Positions 11,640-21,353 of a stretch of 48,648 nt of DNA are shown here, piece after piece. Source of the DNA: Chara braunii (Eukaryota > Streptophyta > Charophyceae > Charales > Characeae); contig BFEA01000433.1 in the NCBI GenBank assembly GCA_003427395.1, positions 783,228 through 831,875 on the forward strand, read 5' to 3'. Numbering within the stretch: the first letter of the stretch is position 1; every line of letters begins with the position of its first letter. Below the pieces are notes generated by a model, which saw only the letters and a list, made by a program, of their open reading frames with translations, had not been told where the DNA came from and did no database searches. The translations under genes were made by a program, and so were the position numbers.

Positions 11640-12178
11640 GCGCGTCGCTTAATCGATTTCCGCGTGCGAAGGTTATGGGTTGGACACTAAAGGGACTAGG
11701 AGTGTTGTCGTGCTGTTTGAGTGTGTTTTTAATTTTATGTTTTAAAGTGTGGTGTAACGCGTGGTGAGTGGGATGCGTTCTAGTCGAACAACGATGAGTC
11801 TCACTTGGGACTTCAGCCCCCCAATGCGTCGGTTCCTGTGCGGGTCTGATAGAGGTGTGAGACCGCGCGTACCCCCTATGTTACAGCGTACGAGAAACAC
11901 CCTCGACTGGTCCACCTTTGCGATTGCAATTGATTAACTTTCGTATTGTGGACTGGTAGCTTGGCGTGGATACGCCTACCGAAGGGAGGTGATAACTCCC
12001 GCAGGTGGAGGTAAGTTGTACCTCACGTAGGGCCTATCCTGTCGTAGGGCCTCGTGAGAGGTATGGCTGGCGCTCTCGGTCGGAGCGGTTGTGGAAGCTC
12101 CAATTTGTGTCGCGATTTTATACCAACCTCTCGTGACGTGGTCGGGAGGATCCCGCCCTGCGAGAGACCGATGCGCTC
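11640..12178 (-). repeat. Module B of unit L (copy 1, minus orientation)
   Basis: On the minus strand this reads GAGCGCATCGGTC... and matches the copies at 33997-34595 and 36773-37367. A translated-looking stretch (SASHTS-E-LR-DR-Y-R--LPPP) is shared, but the changes hit all codon positions. A stem instead keeps pairing through a compensatory change: ACG/CGT here against GCG/CGC at 34130-34170. I read the conservation as structural, with low certainty. Confidence 0.65.
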
Positions 12179-12248
12179 GACAGGACGTTGGACCCACTTT
12201 CCAGCAGGTGATACTTCGCACCAATAGATGGAGTGGCCGCGCAGGGAT

Positions 12249-12286
12249 CTACTAGGTAAGGCTGCTCTTATCACCTTGCCCAGTAG
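12249..12286 (-). other. 13-bp-stem hairpin with 12-nt loop TGATAAGAGCAG
   Basis: On the minus strand the arms are CTACTGGGCAAGG and CCTTACCTAGTAG (12 of 13 positions pair, one as G.U) around TGATAAGAGCAG. A hairpin with the identical loop and the same 13-12-13 geometry but a different stem is at 17032-17069. Downstream on the same strand, CTCCATCTATTGGTG (12219-12233) and a GGAA-tetraloop hairpin (12192-12209) are also shared with that locus. Confidence 0.8.
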
Positions 12287-12302
12287 GTTTGAGTCGACCC
12301 TG

Positions 12303-12323
12303 GAAAAAAAAAAAAAAAAAAAA
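12303..12323. repeat. Poly(A) tract
   Basis: About 21 consecutive A on the plus strand (poly(T) when read with the minus-strand hairpin region). The matching locus at 16982-17015 is also T-rich. Confidence 0.95.
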
Positions 12324-12416
12324 GTTAGGAGAAGGACAGTAGGATGTGTCCTTGGGCGCCGACTTGCCTTGCTTAGGCACCCCTGGGTAGACTCTCTGAA
12401 TTGTCTACCGTATGGG

Positions 12417-12758
12417 NNNNNNNNNNNNNNNNNNNNNNNNNNNNNNNNNNNNNNNNNNNNNNNNNNNNNNNNNNNNNNNNNNNNNNNNNNNNNNNNNNNN
12501 NNNNNNNNNNNNNNNNNNNNNNNNNNNNNNNNNNNNNNNNNNNNNNNNNNNNNNNNNNNNNNNNNNNNNNNNNNNNNNNNNNNNNNNNNNNNNNNNNNNN
12601 NNNNNNNNNNNNNNNNNNNNNNNNNNNNNNNNNNNNNNNNNNNNNNNNNNNNNNNNNNNNNNNNNNNNNNNNNNNNNNNNNNNNNNNNNNNNNNNNNNNN
12701 NNNNNNNNNNNNNNNNNNNNNNNNNNNNNNNNNNNNNNNNNNNNNNNNNNNNNNNNNN
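12417..12758. other. Assembly gap (N)
   Basis: 342 unresolved bases, bordered on the right by an AG dinucleotide tract, which is the likely reason the assembly broke here. Reading frames crossing it are meaningless. Confidence 1.

Positions 12759-12796
<38 letters not shown>
12759..12796. repeat. (AG)n microsatellite
   Basis: Pure AG repeat starting at the edge of the gap; its true length is unknown. Confidence 0.97.
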
Positions 12797-12798
<2 letters not shown>

Positions 12799-12963
12799 TG
12801 AATGACAAAATTGGAATATGGGTCATATTGCAGTCGGGAAATAGATCGCCGCCACATTCTTTAAGCGAGGAGGGGTGTGGTTGTTGGTGTAAGCTACACA
12901 CAGTGTCTGTATGTGTCTTTGCCAACTTGAAATGCACGTTGATACACGTCACCCATGAAAACA

Positions 12964-13050
12964 CACATGTGTGTGGTTGTATGTGTGAGTGTGTGTGTGT
13001 GCGTGTTTATGTGTGTGTGTGCAAGTGCGCAAGTGTGTCTGTATGTGCGT
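12964..13050. repeat. Degenerate (GT)n microsatellite
   Basis: TGTG-rich tract with interruptions (GTAT, GAGT, GCGT, GCAA). Confidence 0.85.
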
Positions 13051-13109
13051 GCATGTCCGACAGACTTCCGGCCGTTGGCGAGGACGCGTGCGACTAGGTA
13101 GCCGCCAGA

Positions 13110-13598
13110 CCGCTTCCTACCTAGCTACTACTTTCAAAATTCGCCTCAAGGCCTCTATCTCTTTCTTCATTTCCTCATGTTTGCGCGTTGCAAAGGCTAC
13201 GAAGTAGACTGCAGACAACGCCTCCCTTTTTCTTTTTGGGGTCCTCTTCCTCCCGAGGACTGGTCCTTCCTTTTTCCAAAAGTCCCGGCTCTAGAAGAGC
13301 TAGTTGTAAGTCGTTCGCAATATTGTGAAGGACCAGTCCCCCAAAAATTTCCAACCCCTAAGAACCCACTTGTGTCCTGGTCCTCATCCACCGAAAATGT
13401 GACACCTTGACACGGACGATGAAGCTCACTATACCGCAGCTTTACGACTACAAATTGGGCCTGTAGAAAATTGCATGAGCCTGGCCGCTTTCGCTTCCAC
13501 CAGGGCTGGGGGATTGGCCCAACCTTGGTGCTTATCACTGTTGTCCGGTCCAAGTTGCCCTCGATACTTGTAGGGTAATGGTCATGAGTGCTGGTCAC
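13110..13598 (-). pseudogene. Small coiled-coil coding relic, family not recognised
   Basis: The minus strand is open from 13598 to 13197 (133 codons, ending KKKGRRCLQSTS-like). Just downstream, in a different frame, it reads FVAFATRKHEEMKKEIEALR and then RILKVVAR followed by a stop near 13110. The charged heptad pattern is typical of a coiled coil such as those in retroelement gag-type or plant hypothetical proteins. The upstream open stretch may be unrelated. No domain or partner can be named. Confidence 0.3.
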
Positions 13599-13741
13599 AC
13601 TGAGGTAGGATAGTAGGGACAGGGGGTGTGCTGGGAGTATTAATGTGGGGATGGGTAGGATAGGTGGCCTATTCTGTCATTGGTGTCGATGCCAGCAATC
13701 GCCACGGGTCTGGTCCTTGGCCTACAACACCTTGGATTTAC

Positions 13742-13801
13742 CAAAAAAAAAAAAAGATGAGGTAGATGAGAGAAGAATATAGCTTAAAAAAAAAAAAAAA
13801 A
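13742..13801. repeat. Two poly(A) tracts
   Basis: A-runs at about 13742-13755 and 13786-13801, separated by about 30 bp. They could be retroposon tails, but no element is recognisable upstream. Confidence 0.8.
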
Positions 13802-13853
13802 CAAGTGAACTGTAGCGTTAATTCGCTTGCTCTTCGGCGAAGCTTAGTGCTAA

Positions 13854-16169
13854 TCGCGTTTTAGGGCTAGGAATGAAGCTCAACCGGAAGGCTCTCTCGC
13901 AGGTAGTGTTGACACCGGGAACTCGGATGCATGTATTGCGAAGGGGGCCATAGCCGAGAACTCAACGCCTAGTTGTCCCCCCCCCCTGCTCCCTCGAAAG
14001 GTGAAGGCCGTCCAGCTAGAAGAATTGATACCCCACTGCTTGTCGACATATCCATGGCTGTATGGAGATTCAGACATTCTCCTGGAAGAATCAACGATAC
14101 TCCAATCAAGCCAAAGAAGAGGTATACCGCTTCTCTATAGGCCCACTGATAGTTGAAGTAGGTGATTTGACCCCAAGTATTGAAAGCCCCGTTTTAGTTA
14201 TGTTAGGTTCAACAATTTGTTATAATCTTTCGTGGCTGTTTTTGGTTGCTTACTTGCGATGGCGGCTCCAGCTGCTCCCCCTCCCCCCGGCCCATTGTCC
14301 TCTCCTCCCACAGACGTTGATATAGCGCGGATCCATGATGTTATGAACGCGTGTTTTAATGACGGAATCTTACCGTACAACTTGGCTCCGAGTACTGTCA
14401 CGTCCGGAGAGGATTATGTGAAGGTGGTAGTGGATCCATACATCGTCCGTGTTCAGGTCGATTGAAGCTTAACTAGAACCACTCAGCAAATGACGAGCAA
14501 ATGACGGAAGTGGAAGAAGAAGGTAAAAACTTGCAGCCTCAGTCGGAAGAGAATAAGGTGGAATCTGAGGAGCATTGGTCAGAGTTGGGGAGAAAAAACA
14601 TTTGCCGTTTTATCTTCAGTAGTAAAAAAATGAAGAAAAAGAAGGAAAAAAGTGATAAAATCAAGACCAGCAAGGCCGAACTCAGGGGTCTAGCTGTTAA
14701 GCAGCAAACTCCCATGATTGAAAACTCTGCCGCAGGAAACGTGACCCATGCAGAAAATAACCCTGTTCCGGTCACATCTGACTCAAATTCAAAGGAGGAA
14801 GACGATCGTGACACATTTGGCCTGCCTCCCATTCAGAGGACCCGAACACGGTTATCCCTGAGGGACAAAGAAGGTCAACCTTGCCCTGGATTTGAATTTT
14901 TCTGTTCCGGGTTTATTTGAAAATTGACAGGTCTCTTTTGACCCGCAAAACGAAGTGGATCGAGAGTTACACCATGCACAAAAATAAGAACCAATGGAAA
15001 GAGGGTGTCCCAATGGTGGAAGAATAAAACCTAGGGGAGCAGGGACCTGTGCAAACAGATGAACATTTCCCCCATGAAGAGGGGTCAAGTCTCCCTCTCT
15101 GCAAAGAAAGTCTTGGTTAATGCAGAGCCGATGGTCACACTGAATAAAACGGACAAGGAAAAAGACTATGTGTCAGAATTCCTAATTCCGCTTATTTGTT
15201 CAGTCTCACCTTTGGGTATGAGTCGTTATTGATTCCGCCGGTCGTGGTTAAATCAGCTCCTGCAGAAGATCCCCTAGTGAAACTAGTTAATGAGCAGATA
15301 TTAAACCACCAAGGCTCCTCTGCATGGTGCTACCTTCCTCCAGAATGGGCTGCCACGTGGCAACCCTGCCAGAGAGAAGGTTAACAACAGTCGTATTTTT
15401 CATCACCACTTCAGGACACCCTTCACCACTTCAGGATGCAGCCTGCCTAAACAGGTGGTTTTCAGGGTCTTCAGACCTTTCACCACTTCAGGACCAAGAC
15501 CTGAATGGTTCTGAAGTGGTGAAAAGGTCCGAAAACTTTGAAAACCACCTGTTTAGGCAGGCTGCATCCTCAAGTGGTGAAGGGTGGTTTTCATGATCTT
15601 CGGGTCTTTCACCACTTCAGGACCATTCAGGATTTTCAAACTGCCTAAAACTCTCACTTAACCACTTAAGGACACCCTCACTACTTCAGGATGCAACCTG
15701 CCTAAACAGATGGTTTTCAGGGTCTTCGGACCTTGCACCACTTCAGGACCATTCGGGATTTTCAGACTGCCCAAAACTCTCACTTCAGAATTTTCATTCC
15801 TGAATTTTCAGCTACCCGATAACCGCTTGTGCCCTGCCAGGGGGAGGAAAAACCCTACTTTATATCTCCTTCCTTGCACTGAACGCAATCTCAGGGACTT
15901 TTCAGAATTGGTGCTCGCTTGGGACCTTCTGGCTCCCACTACATGATTTTCTAGTTTAGAAGCTGGACCTGAATCTGACTTGCCTGTTGGCCTGGCTGCA
16001 AAGGAGGTTTCAACATGGCTATGGCGGATTGACGCGGCAGCTAGCATGTCCACAGACCAGTACAGAGCCAAGGTCTCAGAGTTTTGCGGTCCATGGGAAA
16101 ACCCACAGGGAACAGGGGCGCCTACAGAACTGGGAGTAGGGACACATTCTTCAGACCGTATCCAAGATA
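13854..16169 (+). pseudogene. Broken hypothetical coding region, split by a MITE
   Basis: Successive open stretches in shifting frames give protein-like text. 13854-14156 contains PRKVKAVQLEELIPHCLSTY. 14260-14465 starts MAAPAAPPPPGPLSSPP and contains VDIARIHDVMNACFNDGI. 14501-14920 is Lys/Glu-rich (KKMKKKKEKSDKIKT). 15196-15372 contains PPVVVKSAPAEDPLVKLVNE and PPEWAATWQPCQ, and 15841-16165 contains LRDFSELVLAWDLLAP and EVSTWLWRIDAAASMSTDQY. The MITE at 15373-15831 interrupts it; joining across one target copy gives ATWQPCQ-GEEKPYF in frame. The relic ends where a unit-L head begins at about 16170. I do not recognise the family, and it may be one gene or two adjoining relics. No intact start-to-stop frame survives. 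Confidence 0.5.
15373..15831 (+). mobile_element. Palindromic MITE, copy 1 (Mutator-like by target duplication)
   Basis: Bounded by the exact 9-bp target duplication CCCTGCCAG (15364-15372 and 15832-15840). The ends are AGAGAAGGTTAAC... and ...GATAACCGCTTGTG, matching the second copy at 25423-26322. The interior is packed with CACCACTTCAGG and its complement CCTGAAGTGG-type motifs, so it can fold on itself. A 9-bp duplication is typical of Mutator-like elements. No transposase is present. Confidence 0.8.
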
Positions 16170-17140
16170 ATAGCGGTGCCGTACCAAGTACCCTAACAAT
16201 GGTATTTGACGTACTTTTTGCAAGTCACATACGGTACGACTTTGTTCGTAGTCAACGGTTTTTTGTGTAGCCAGGGGCGCAACATTGGCATGGGGTTGCT
16301 GAGATTGGATTAGGAAAGAGCCGATGTGTGAATAAAAGACATGATGAGACTTGCGAGGTAGGACTTTAGTGCGAGCGGTGAGCCACTCACGCACATAAGA
16401 AGTTGAGTTTCATCTTGATAAGCAACACGCGCGGTGTGCCCGTCAACTTAAGTGCAACCCTGTGAAGCTTAGGTGTGCGCTGCGTCAAAGGCCAACGGCG
16501 AGACGCCTTGAGCGTGATTGCAGCATGACAGCAGCTGTAGTACAGTTTTGAGCCCTCGCACGATCGATGCAAGAGTTCGGCGGTCGTGGGAATGACCGAT
16601 AAGCTAAGGTGTGGCCTCGACGTGGTTCGGAAGATCAAGGTGCGACCTTTGAGGATTCGGGTAAGGCTAGATGCAGGGCGAATGCTCCTTATAAGGGAAT
16701 CCGAGCCTACTAAGCTCAACCCTGAGCCTAGCATTATTGATTATGCCATTTGATTTTCACACGATAGGTTTGGCGATCCAGGCTGGCGATGGGCGGTGAA
16801 GGAGTGAAGGAGCAACTTTGAAGGGAATCAAGGGGTTGAGGGTCCGGAGGGACCATCCCCCTTGGTTTTGTTTCGGGTCTCATTCGCGGGCCCGATTGGT
16901 GGGACCTAGGATGGGGTGCCAGGGTACGGGGTGTTAGGGGATAGGTTGCCTAGGGTCCCCCTCGCCCCTCCTCTTACGTCACTTTTTTTTATGTTTTTAT
17001 TTTTTATTTTTTTTTAACCCTCGTCTCGTCAGTGCTAGTGGTGTTGATAAGAGCAGACACCACTAGCACCGGGGGGGGGACTCCATCTATTGGTGGGGAG
17101 CGTCACCTGCTGGAAAGCGGGTCCAACGTCCCTTATACAG
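16170..17140 (+). repeat. Partial unit-L head (third copy) with structured downstream segment
   Basis: 16170-17010 aligns with 5330-5990: the degenerate terminal palindrome (16189-16204), TTATAAGGGAATCCG (16689) and the CAAGGGG/CCCCTTG stem (16829-16864). From about 17010 on, it instead aligns with the reverse complement of 12310-12185 (T-rich tract, TGATAAGAGCAG hairpin, CTCCATCTATTGGTG, GGAA-tetraloop hairpin, GGGTCCAACGTCC). So one locus contains sequence found at both opposite ends of unit L copy 1. Confidence 0.7.
17032..17069 (+). other. Perfect 13-bp-stem hairpin with loop TGATAAGAGCAG
   Basis: GTGCTAGTGGTGT (17032-17044), loop TGATAAGAGCAG (17045-17056), ACACCACTAGCAC (17057-17069). 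All 13 positions pair. The loop is identical to that at 12262-12273 (minus), while the stems agree at only 5 of 13 positions. Confidence 0.9.
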
Positions 17141-17397
17141 ACTGAAAATTGAAGTACACCAAATCATGGTTTGAGATCGTCCTGCCAGCATTGATTGCCC
17201 TGGAGTCCAGGGGATTGACTGGGCAGGATGTGGGAGAGAAGGGAAAGGAATGTTTTCACCCTACTCGGGTGCCAGATACATCGCTACTCACTAGTTCCTC
17301 CCTTCTCCTAGGCCATATTGGGTCAAAACTTGGCTGAAAAACGGGTCCAGCGTCCCATTGCCTGCCTGGGAGGGGCCACTGGGGGGCACCAATAGAT
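17081..17397. repeat. Inverted pair CATCTATTGGTG / CACCAATAGATC with internal direct repeat
   Basis: CTCCATCTATTGGTG (17081-17095) faces CACCAATAGAT (17387-17397), an 11-bp perfect inverted repeat. Between them GGGTCCAACGTCCC (about 17119) and GGGTCCAGCGTCCC (about 17343) form a direct pair. The short hairpin ACCTGCT-GGAA-AGCGGGT is at 17105-17122. Confidence 0.6.
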
Positions 17398-17469
17398 CTT
17401 CCTGGGCTTATGAATTTTGCATGTGTGAGTATACAGCTGGCTGTTGTGTATGGGTGATCGAGCTAAGGG

Positions 17470-18130
17470 TTGTATTAATCAACAACGAGAGTCAGAGCCG
17501 GGGCGGGTTGTGCTGCCTTGTATCACTAGCTTCAAAGGGGGTTCGAGACTCGAGAAGTTATTAACGAGGACAGAAAGGTTGAAACTAAGGATGGTTTAGT
17601 CTGTTAGAGTGGGTATAGGGAAAAAAGGATGACAATTTCGTTTCGGGGAGTTGTGCCACCTCTGTGTCGACAAAGGGTATAGCATAGGCTTCGCTTCAAA
17701 GTTTTCTAAATTGGATTGAAGCTTTTATTCTTTTTTTAGTTGAATCTTAAGTTCTTGTACTACTCTTATGTTTCATTTGGGTGTTGGAGTAGAGTTGGTG
17801 TTTGACCAACAGGGAACAGGTTGTTGGGAAGGATTGGGGCAGAACTGGGGGAAGGATTGGGTTTTTTAGCAGGGAGTCTGTCTTTGATTGTTGCTGAGTA
17901 TGTTTTGGAGGAGTTTGCTGGGACGACGCAAACCGGTGTCGAGGTGCTGCCTTGTAACCTCATGAGCGGGGGTGTGAGGTCTGGGAAGTTTTCTTCTGGG
18001 GGAAGGCAACCACCAACTTCGACGATTGACCGTTGTCGGGGTATAACCCTGTGACCTGAGGGGACTTGAGGCTTAGAGTTGCCGAGGGAGGACGACACTC
18101 TTTTTCGTTAAATACGCGAGATTCGGAGTT
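17470..18130 (+). repeat. Repeat family C, first block
   Basis: Segments at about 17475-17610 and 18113-18240 share GGGTTGTGCTGCCTTGTAT-like and ACTCGAGAAGT...ACGAGG.CAGAAA motifs (period about 640). 17900-18090 (GACGACGCAAACCGGTGTCG..., GTCGGGGTATAACCCTGTGA) is matched in reverse complement by 30385-30600. Nothing coding is recognised. Confidence 0.65.
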
Positions 18131-18324
18131 GGGGTGGGTTGTGCTATCCTGTATCTCTCGCAGGAAGGAGGGCTTGAGAGTCGAGAAGTGTTTTACGAGG
18201 GCAGAAAAATGATAGTCAAGGAGGATTATTTAATTAGTTGTTCCTTGTGAAGAACAGGGTATGGGGTTACTCTATTCTAAACTCTGAAAATAAAAAAAGA
18301 TTTCGGTAAAAAAAAAAATGTTTT

Positions 18325-19345
18325 AGGATTCTTGGGACTTCTAGCAACTCGCTTTAGGCTGTTTTATACGGTTATATTCATGGATCCGCGGTTTGTTCAA
18401 TGTCAGAACGACGCTGGCCGGTGCTGGGGTGTTGCCCTGTAACCTGCTGATTGCAGGAGCGAGAGGCTTGGTAAAGAGTGTTGGGGATGCTTTGGGGTGG
18501 GCATTCAAGGAACAACCTAGGATAACTGTCATGACGACATTGGCCGGAGTTAGAGCGAGTCCTGTTGCTCTGTAACCTAATTGGTGGGGGTGTGAGGTCT
18601 GGAAGAGCTCGACAGAGAATAATACAATGTTGGACAGTTTTAGAGAGTTTGGTTTGGGAGTCTAGCGGTTCTGAGCATTCGAAAAGAGGTCAATAGTCAT
18701 TCTTATTTTTTCAACCCCTTCTTTAATATTCTTTTGAAGTTTTTCAAATAGTTCTCAGATTGATTCTCAGCCGAAGCCGGGTAATGACCCCGGTATCTAA
18801 AAAAAGAAGTATTGAGAATGCCTTCGGATTCTGGGCACTTCTTGCAACTCATTTTAAGGTTTCTTTAATGCTGTTATATTCATCGATCTGCGTTTTTTCG
18901 ATGCCAGAACGACGCTGGCCGGAGATGGGGGGTTGCCCTGTAACCTATTAATAGCAGGAGCGTGAGGCCTAGTAGAGAGATCTGGGGATGCCTTGGGCCG
19001 GGCATTCCAAAGGATAACCAAGGGTTGCAGTCGGTACGACGCTGGCCGAAACTGGGGTGAGTTGTTCTGCCCTGTAACCTAGCAAGGTGGGGGCATGAGG
19101 CCTAGGAGAGCTCGACAGAAAATAAGACAATGTTAGAGAATTTTAGAATGTTTTGTTGGGGATTTCAGAGGTTCTGAGCATTCAAAGGACTTTTGTGGCT
19201 TTCCGTTTCGACTTAGCAAGTGCTGCTTGAATAGCCTAGCAATAGGTTAGCAGTTATCCATGTTTTCCAAAATTTTCTTGAACTTTTTTCATAGTTCTCA
19301 AATTAATCTTAGCCGAAGCCAGGTAATGGCCATAGTATTTTAAAT
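18325..19345 (+). repeat. Repeat family C, ~503-bp tandem duplication
   Basis: 18325-18810 and 18825-19345 align throughout: GGATTCTKGG.ACTTCT, AGAACGACGCTGGCCGG at 18405 and 18909, CAGGAGCG.GAGG, GAGCTCGACAGA.AATAA, GGTTCTGAGCATTC, and AGCCGAAGCC.GGTAATG. Within each unit a shorter GACG.TGGCCGG...CTGTAACCT module occurs twice (18408, 18536; 18910, 19040). Confidence 0.8.
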
Positions 19346-19430
19346 CTTTTGTATAATTCTATATGGGACGCTAGGCCCAGTTCCTAGCACGTGTTGCTCC
19401 CCACGAATAGACTGGAGCATTTGTCTCCCT

Positions 19431-19435
19431 CCCCC

Positions 19436-19466
<31 letters not shown>

Positions 19467-19472
19467 AAAAAA
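19431..19472. repeat. C26A16 homopolymer block
   Basis: About 26 consecutive C followed directly by about 16 A. Such a block is prone to sequencing and assembly length error. Confidence 0.9.
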
Positions 19473-21289
19473 GTTAATACACCCAGAAACAAATGAAATA
19501 CAAACTTGATTACGATCTCCACTGGAAACCGATGAATAAAATACTACAACCCGAGGTTACTTGATGTGGATCGGTCTCATGATAATATCTCAAAAGTCAT
19601 TAACCCAACCGGGTTTTTCAGGATAAAAGTTGGGATGATATGGAGGCGATAATTATTTTCCCTTCACACTGGAAGGGCGATCAAGAAGAGTTTCCGGGTG
19701 ATAGGTGCAACTAGGTGCATAGGGATAACGCATGTGTGTGCACAACTGGAGTTGGCCTCGGGATAGTAGAAATCTTAGAAATGTTTCCCCTCCCCTTAAG
19801 CCCATGCTACAGTTGATTGTTTCGCTGAAGCAAATGCACATGTCGGCAAGTTGGGGGCCGGTGCGTCACAAGTGAAAGCGTAGTAGGTGTTGGAGCCTCG
19901 AGGCGAGAGCGGGAAAATTTGAATATAAAGCATTACGGTCCGACAGTAGTCGAGCTGCTTCTTTCCTACTCGAACTTTGCAAGGGGTACAAGTGTACATT
20001 AGGATTGGAGGAAGACAATGAAGAAGAGGGGAGAAGATAGGATATGGCACAGTGGAGGATTGAGAACTCACATGTTTTCCTTATGGGTTTGACCGAGGAA
20101 AGAAATGTGGTAAGGGCTAAAGAAGAGCGACTTCGATGGTGGTATTAGTTTCGGGGTTATAGTAGTGGAATGAAAGTGGAAAAAAAGGGAAGATTTGCGG
20201 AAGGAACAAGAAAGTGACGAGTGGGAGTGAAAAGTGGTGTACCTTCCTATATTATATCGGAGATTCATTTATTTTTATTTGAATTTGTTACTTGCTCGGT
20301 CGCAACGGAGCTTAGGTAGCGGCTACGAGGTAGTATATCAGATCCTATTCTAGCAGAAGTTTCATTCTTATCGTAAGCACTACTGAGTTGTTGCTGCTGC
20401 TTGCAATCGTTGTCTCTCCTCCAAGTGTTAATCACTATGCTGAACTTCATGTTCGTCAACATCATCATTGCGATCACTCTAACCACCATCATCGTCGAGA
20501 TCCCGCCGCTGGCGAGATAGTCGCGGTCTAGGGTGCTTGTCATCCTACTTTCAGCCAAGGGGCCCACCTTCGTGTTCGTCGGCAGGGCCTTCGTGGTCTT
20601 CGACGCTCAAACTAGGTCACAAGAGGGCGCAACAATGAAATAATAGTGTGCGCACAGAGAAAGTAGAGAAGGTGAAAAGTCGACGAGCATAGGAGAAGGA
20701 AGGTAGTGAGAGAGGGAGAGAGTGAAGGGAAAGACATGGGAGTGGAAGAGCTAGGCGCGAGGGTGCTGCGCATAAGTAGGAATGGATGAGAATATGACTG
20801 TGTATTTTCCCATATTCTGGTGAAAGATTCATTCTCATATTGCACATGCCATGAGTGGTCGTGATCACCATGTTTACCGTCGTACTAATCGTAGTTGTGT
20901 TCATCATCAGAATCCTCATTACGCTCGTTTTGGTCCCCTCACACCGGGCACTCGTTTCACCAGGCAGTCCGTCGCTCTTTAGGATCCTGATCCGTGGTGA
21001 TCAAACGATACCTCCTCGTTATGGCCACCTTCGTCTAGACAGTTGTTTTCGTCGTAGCATTCGCTGGTGCCCATCTTTCCGACGTAGCCGTTCAAGTCAC
21101 AACTTGATCTTCATGGGGGTCATCATAGCGAGCTGTGGTCGTACCTGACAAGCCGCACTCGTTTTTTCTTGCACTGCAAACAGCTGGAATTGAGTGAACC
21201 TGGTCAGGGCTTCGGACCAAGTGAGTAGAAGGGTTATAGGACAACGGGCGCAACTAGTAGTGGTGATCATCGTGTTTGGGCACAAAAGC

Positions 21290-21292
<3 letters not shown>
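19473..21292. other. No recognised gene
   Basis: Unique-looking sequence with short frames on both strands but no domain, no conserved start and no repeat match in the window. 20400-20560 and 20850-20930 are rich in ATC/GTC triplets, which creates hydrophobic-looking but low-complexity frames. Confidence 0.6.

Positions 21293-21352
<60 letters not shown>
21293..21352. repeat. (AG)n microsatellite
   Basis: Thirty uninterrupted AG units; the frames crossing it (RERERE or SLSLSL) are artefacts. Confidence 0.97.

Positions 21353-21353
<1 letters not shown>

Larger units (their letters stand above)
5330..12290 (+). repeat. Unit L copy 1: ~7-kb non-coding repeat
   Basis: This stretch is collinear, base block by base block, with the reverse complement of 36773-43542. 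Matching landmarks are the palindrome at 5341/43514, the region 5690-5880/43000-43190, the GGAAGGCGGCAGGCGGGATT block (8425 and 8483 / about 40400), the hairpin array (8850-9610 / 39110-39980), the GGGAAGCGCTGC array (9900-10510 / 38450-38800), the block 10680-10790/38190-38330, and 11280-11420/37560-37690. Paired coordinates sum to about 48870-48990 throughout. No open reading frame is conserved between the copies. The 5' edge TGTCGG would suit a TG...CA-type retroelement end, but no second direct terminal repeat was found. It may be a non-autonomous LARD-like element, a long foldback element, or an unclassified structured repeat. It appears inserted into LINE copy 1. Confidence 0.85.

Noticed and set aside
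11990-12015. Splice donor GGAGGTAAG
   Set aside because: No exon-like sequence on either side; it lies in module B, whose other copies do not keep it.
5330-12290. Retrozyme (hammerhead-containing non-autonomous LTR element)
   Set aside because: I looked for the hammerhead core (CTGATGA with a paired GAAA) in unit L and did not find a convincing one by eye; a covariance-model search would settle it.
12023-13097. Long open frames crossing the N block and the AG tract
   Set aside because: The length comes from unresolved bases and the dinucleotide repeat; no coding evidence on either side.
20855-21148. Membrane-protein-like ORF (VVITMFTVVLIVVVFIIRIL)
   Set aside because: The hydrophobicity comes from ATC/GTC-biased low-complexity sequence; opposite-strand frames of similar length overlap it and no domain is visible.
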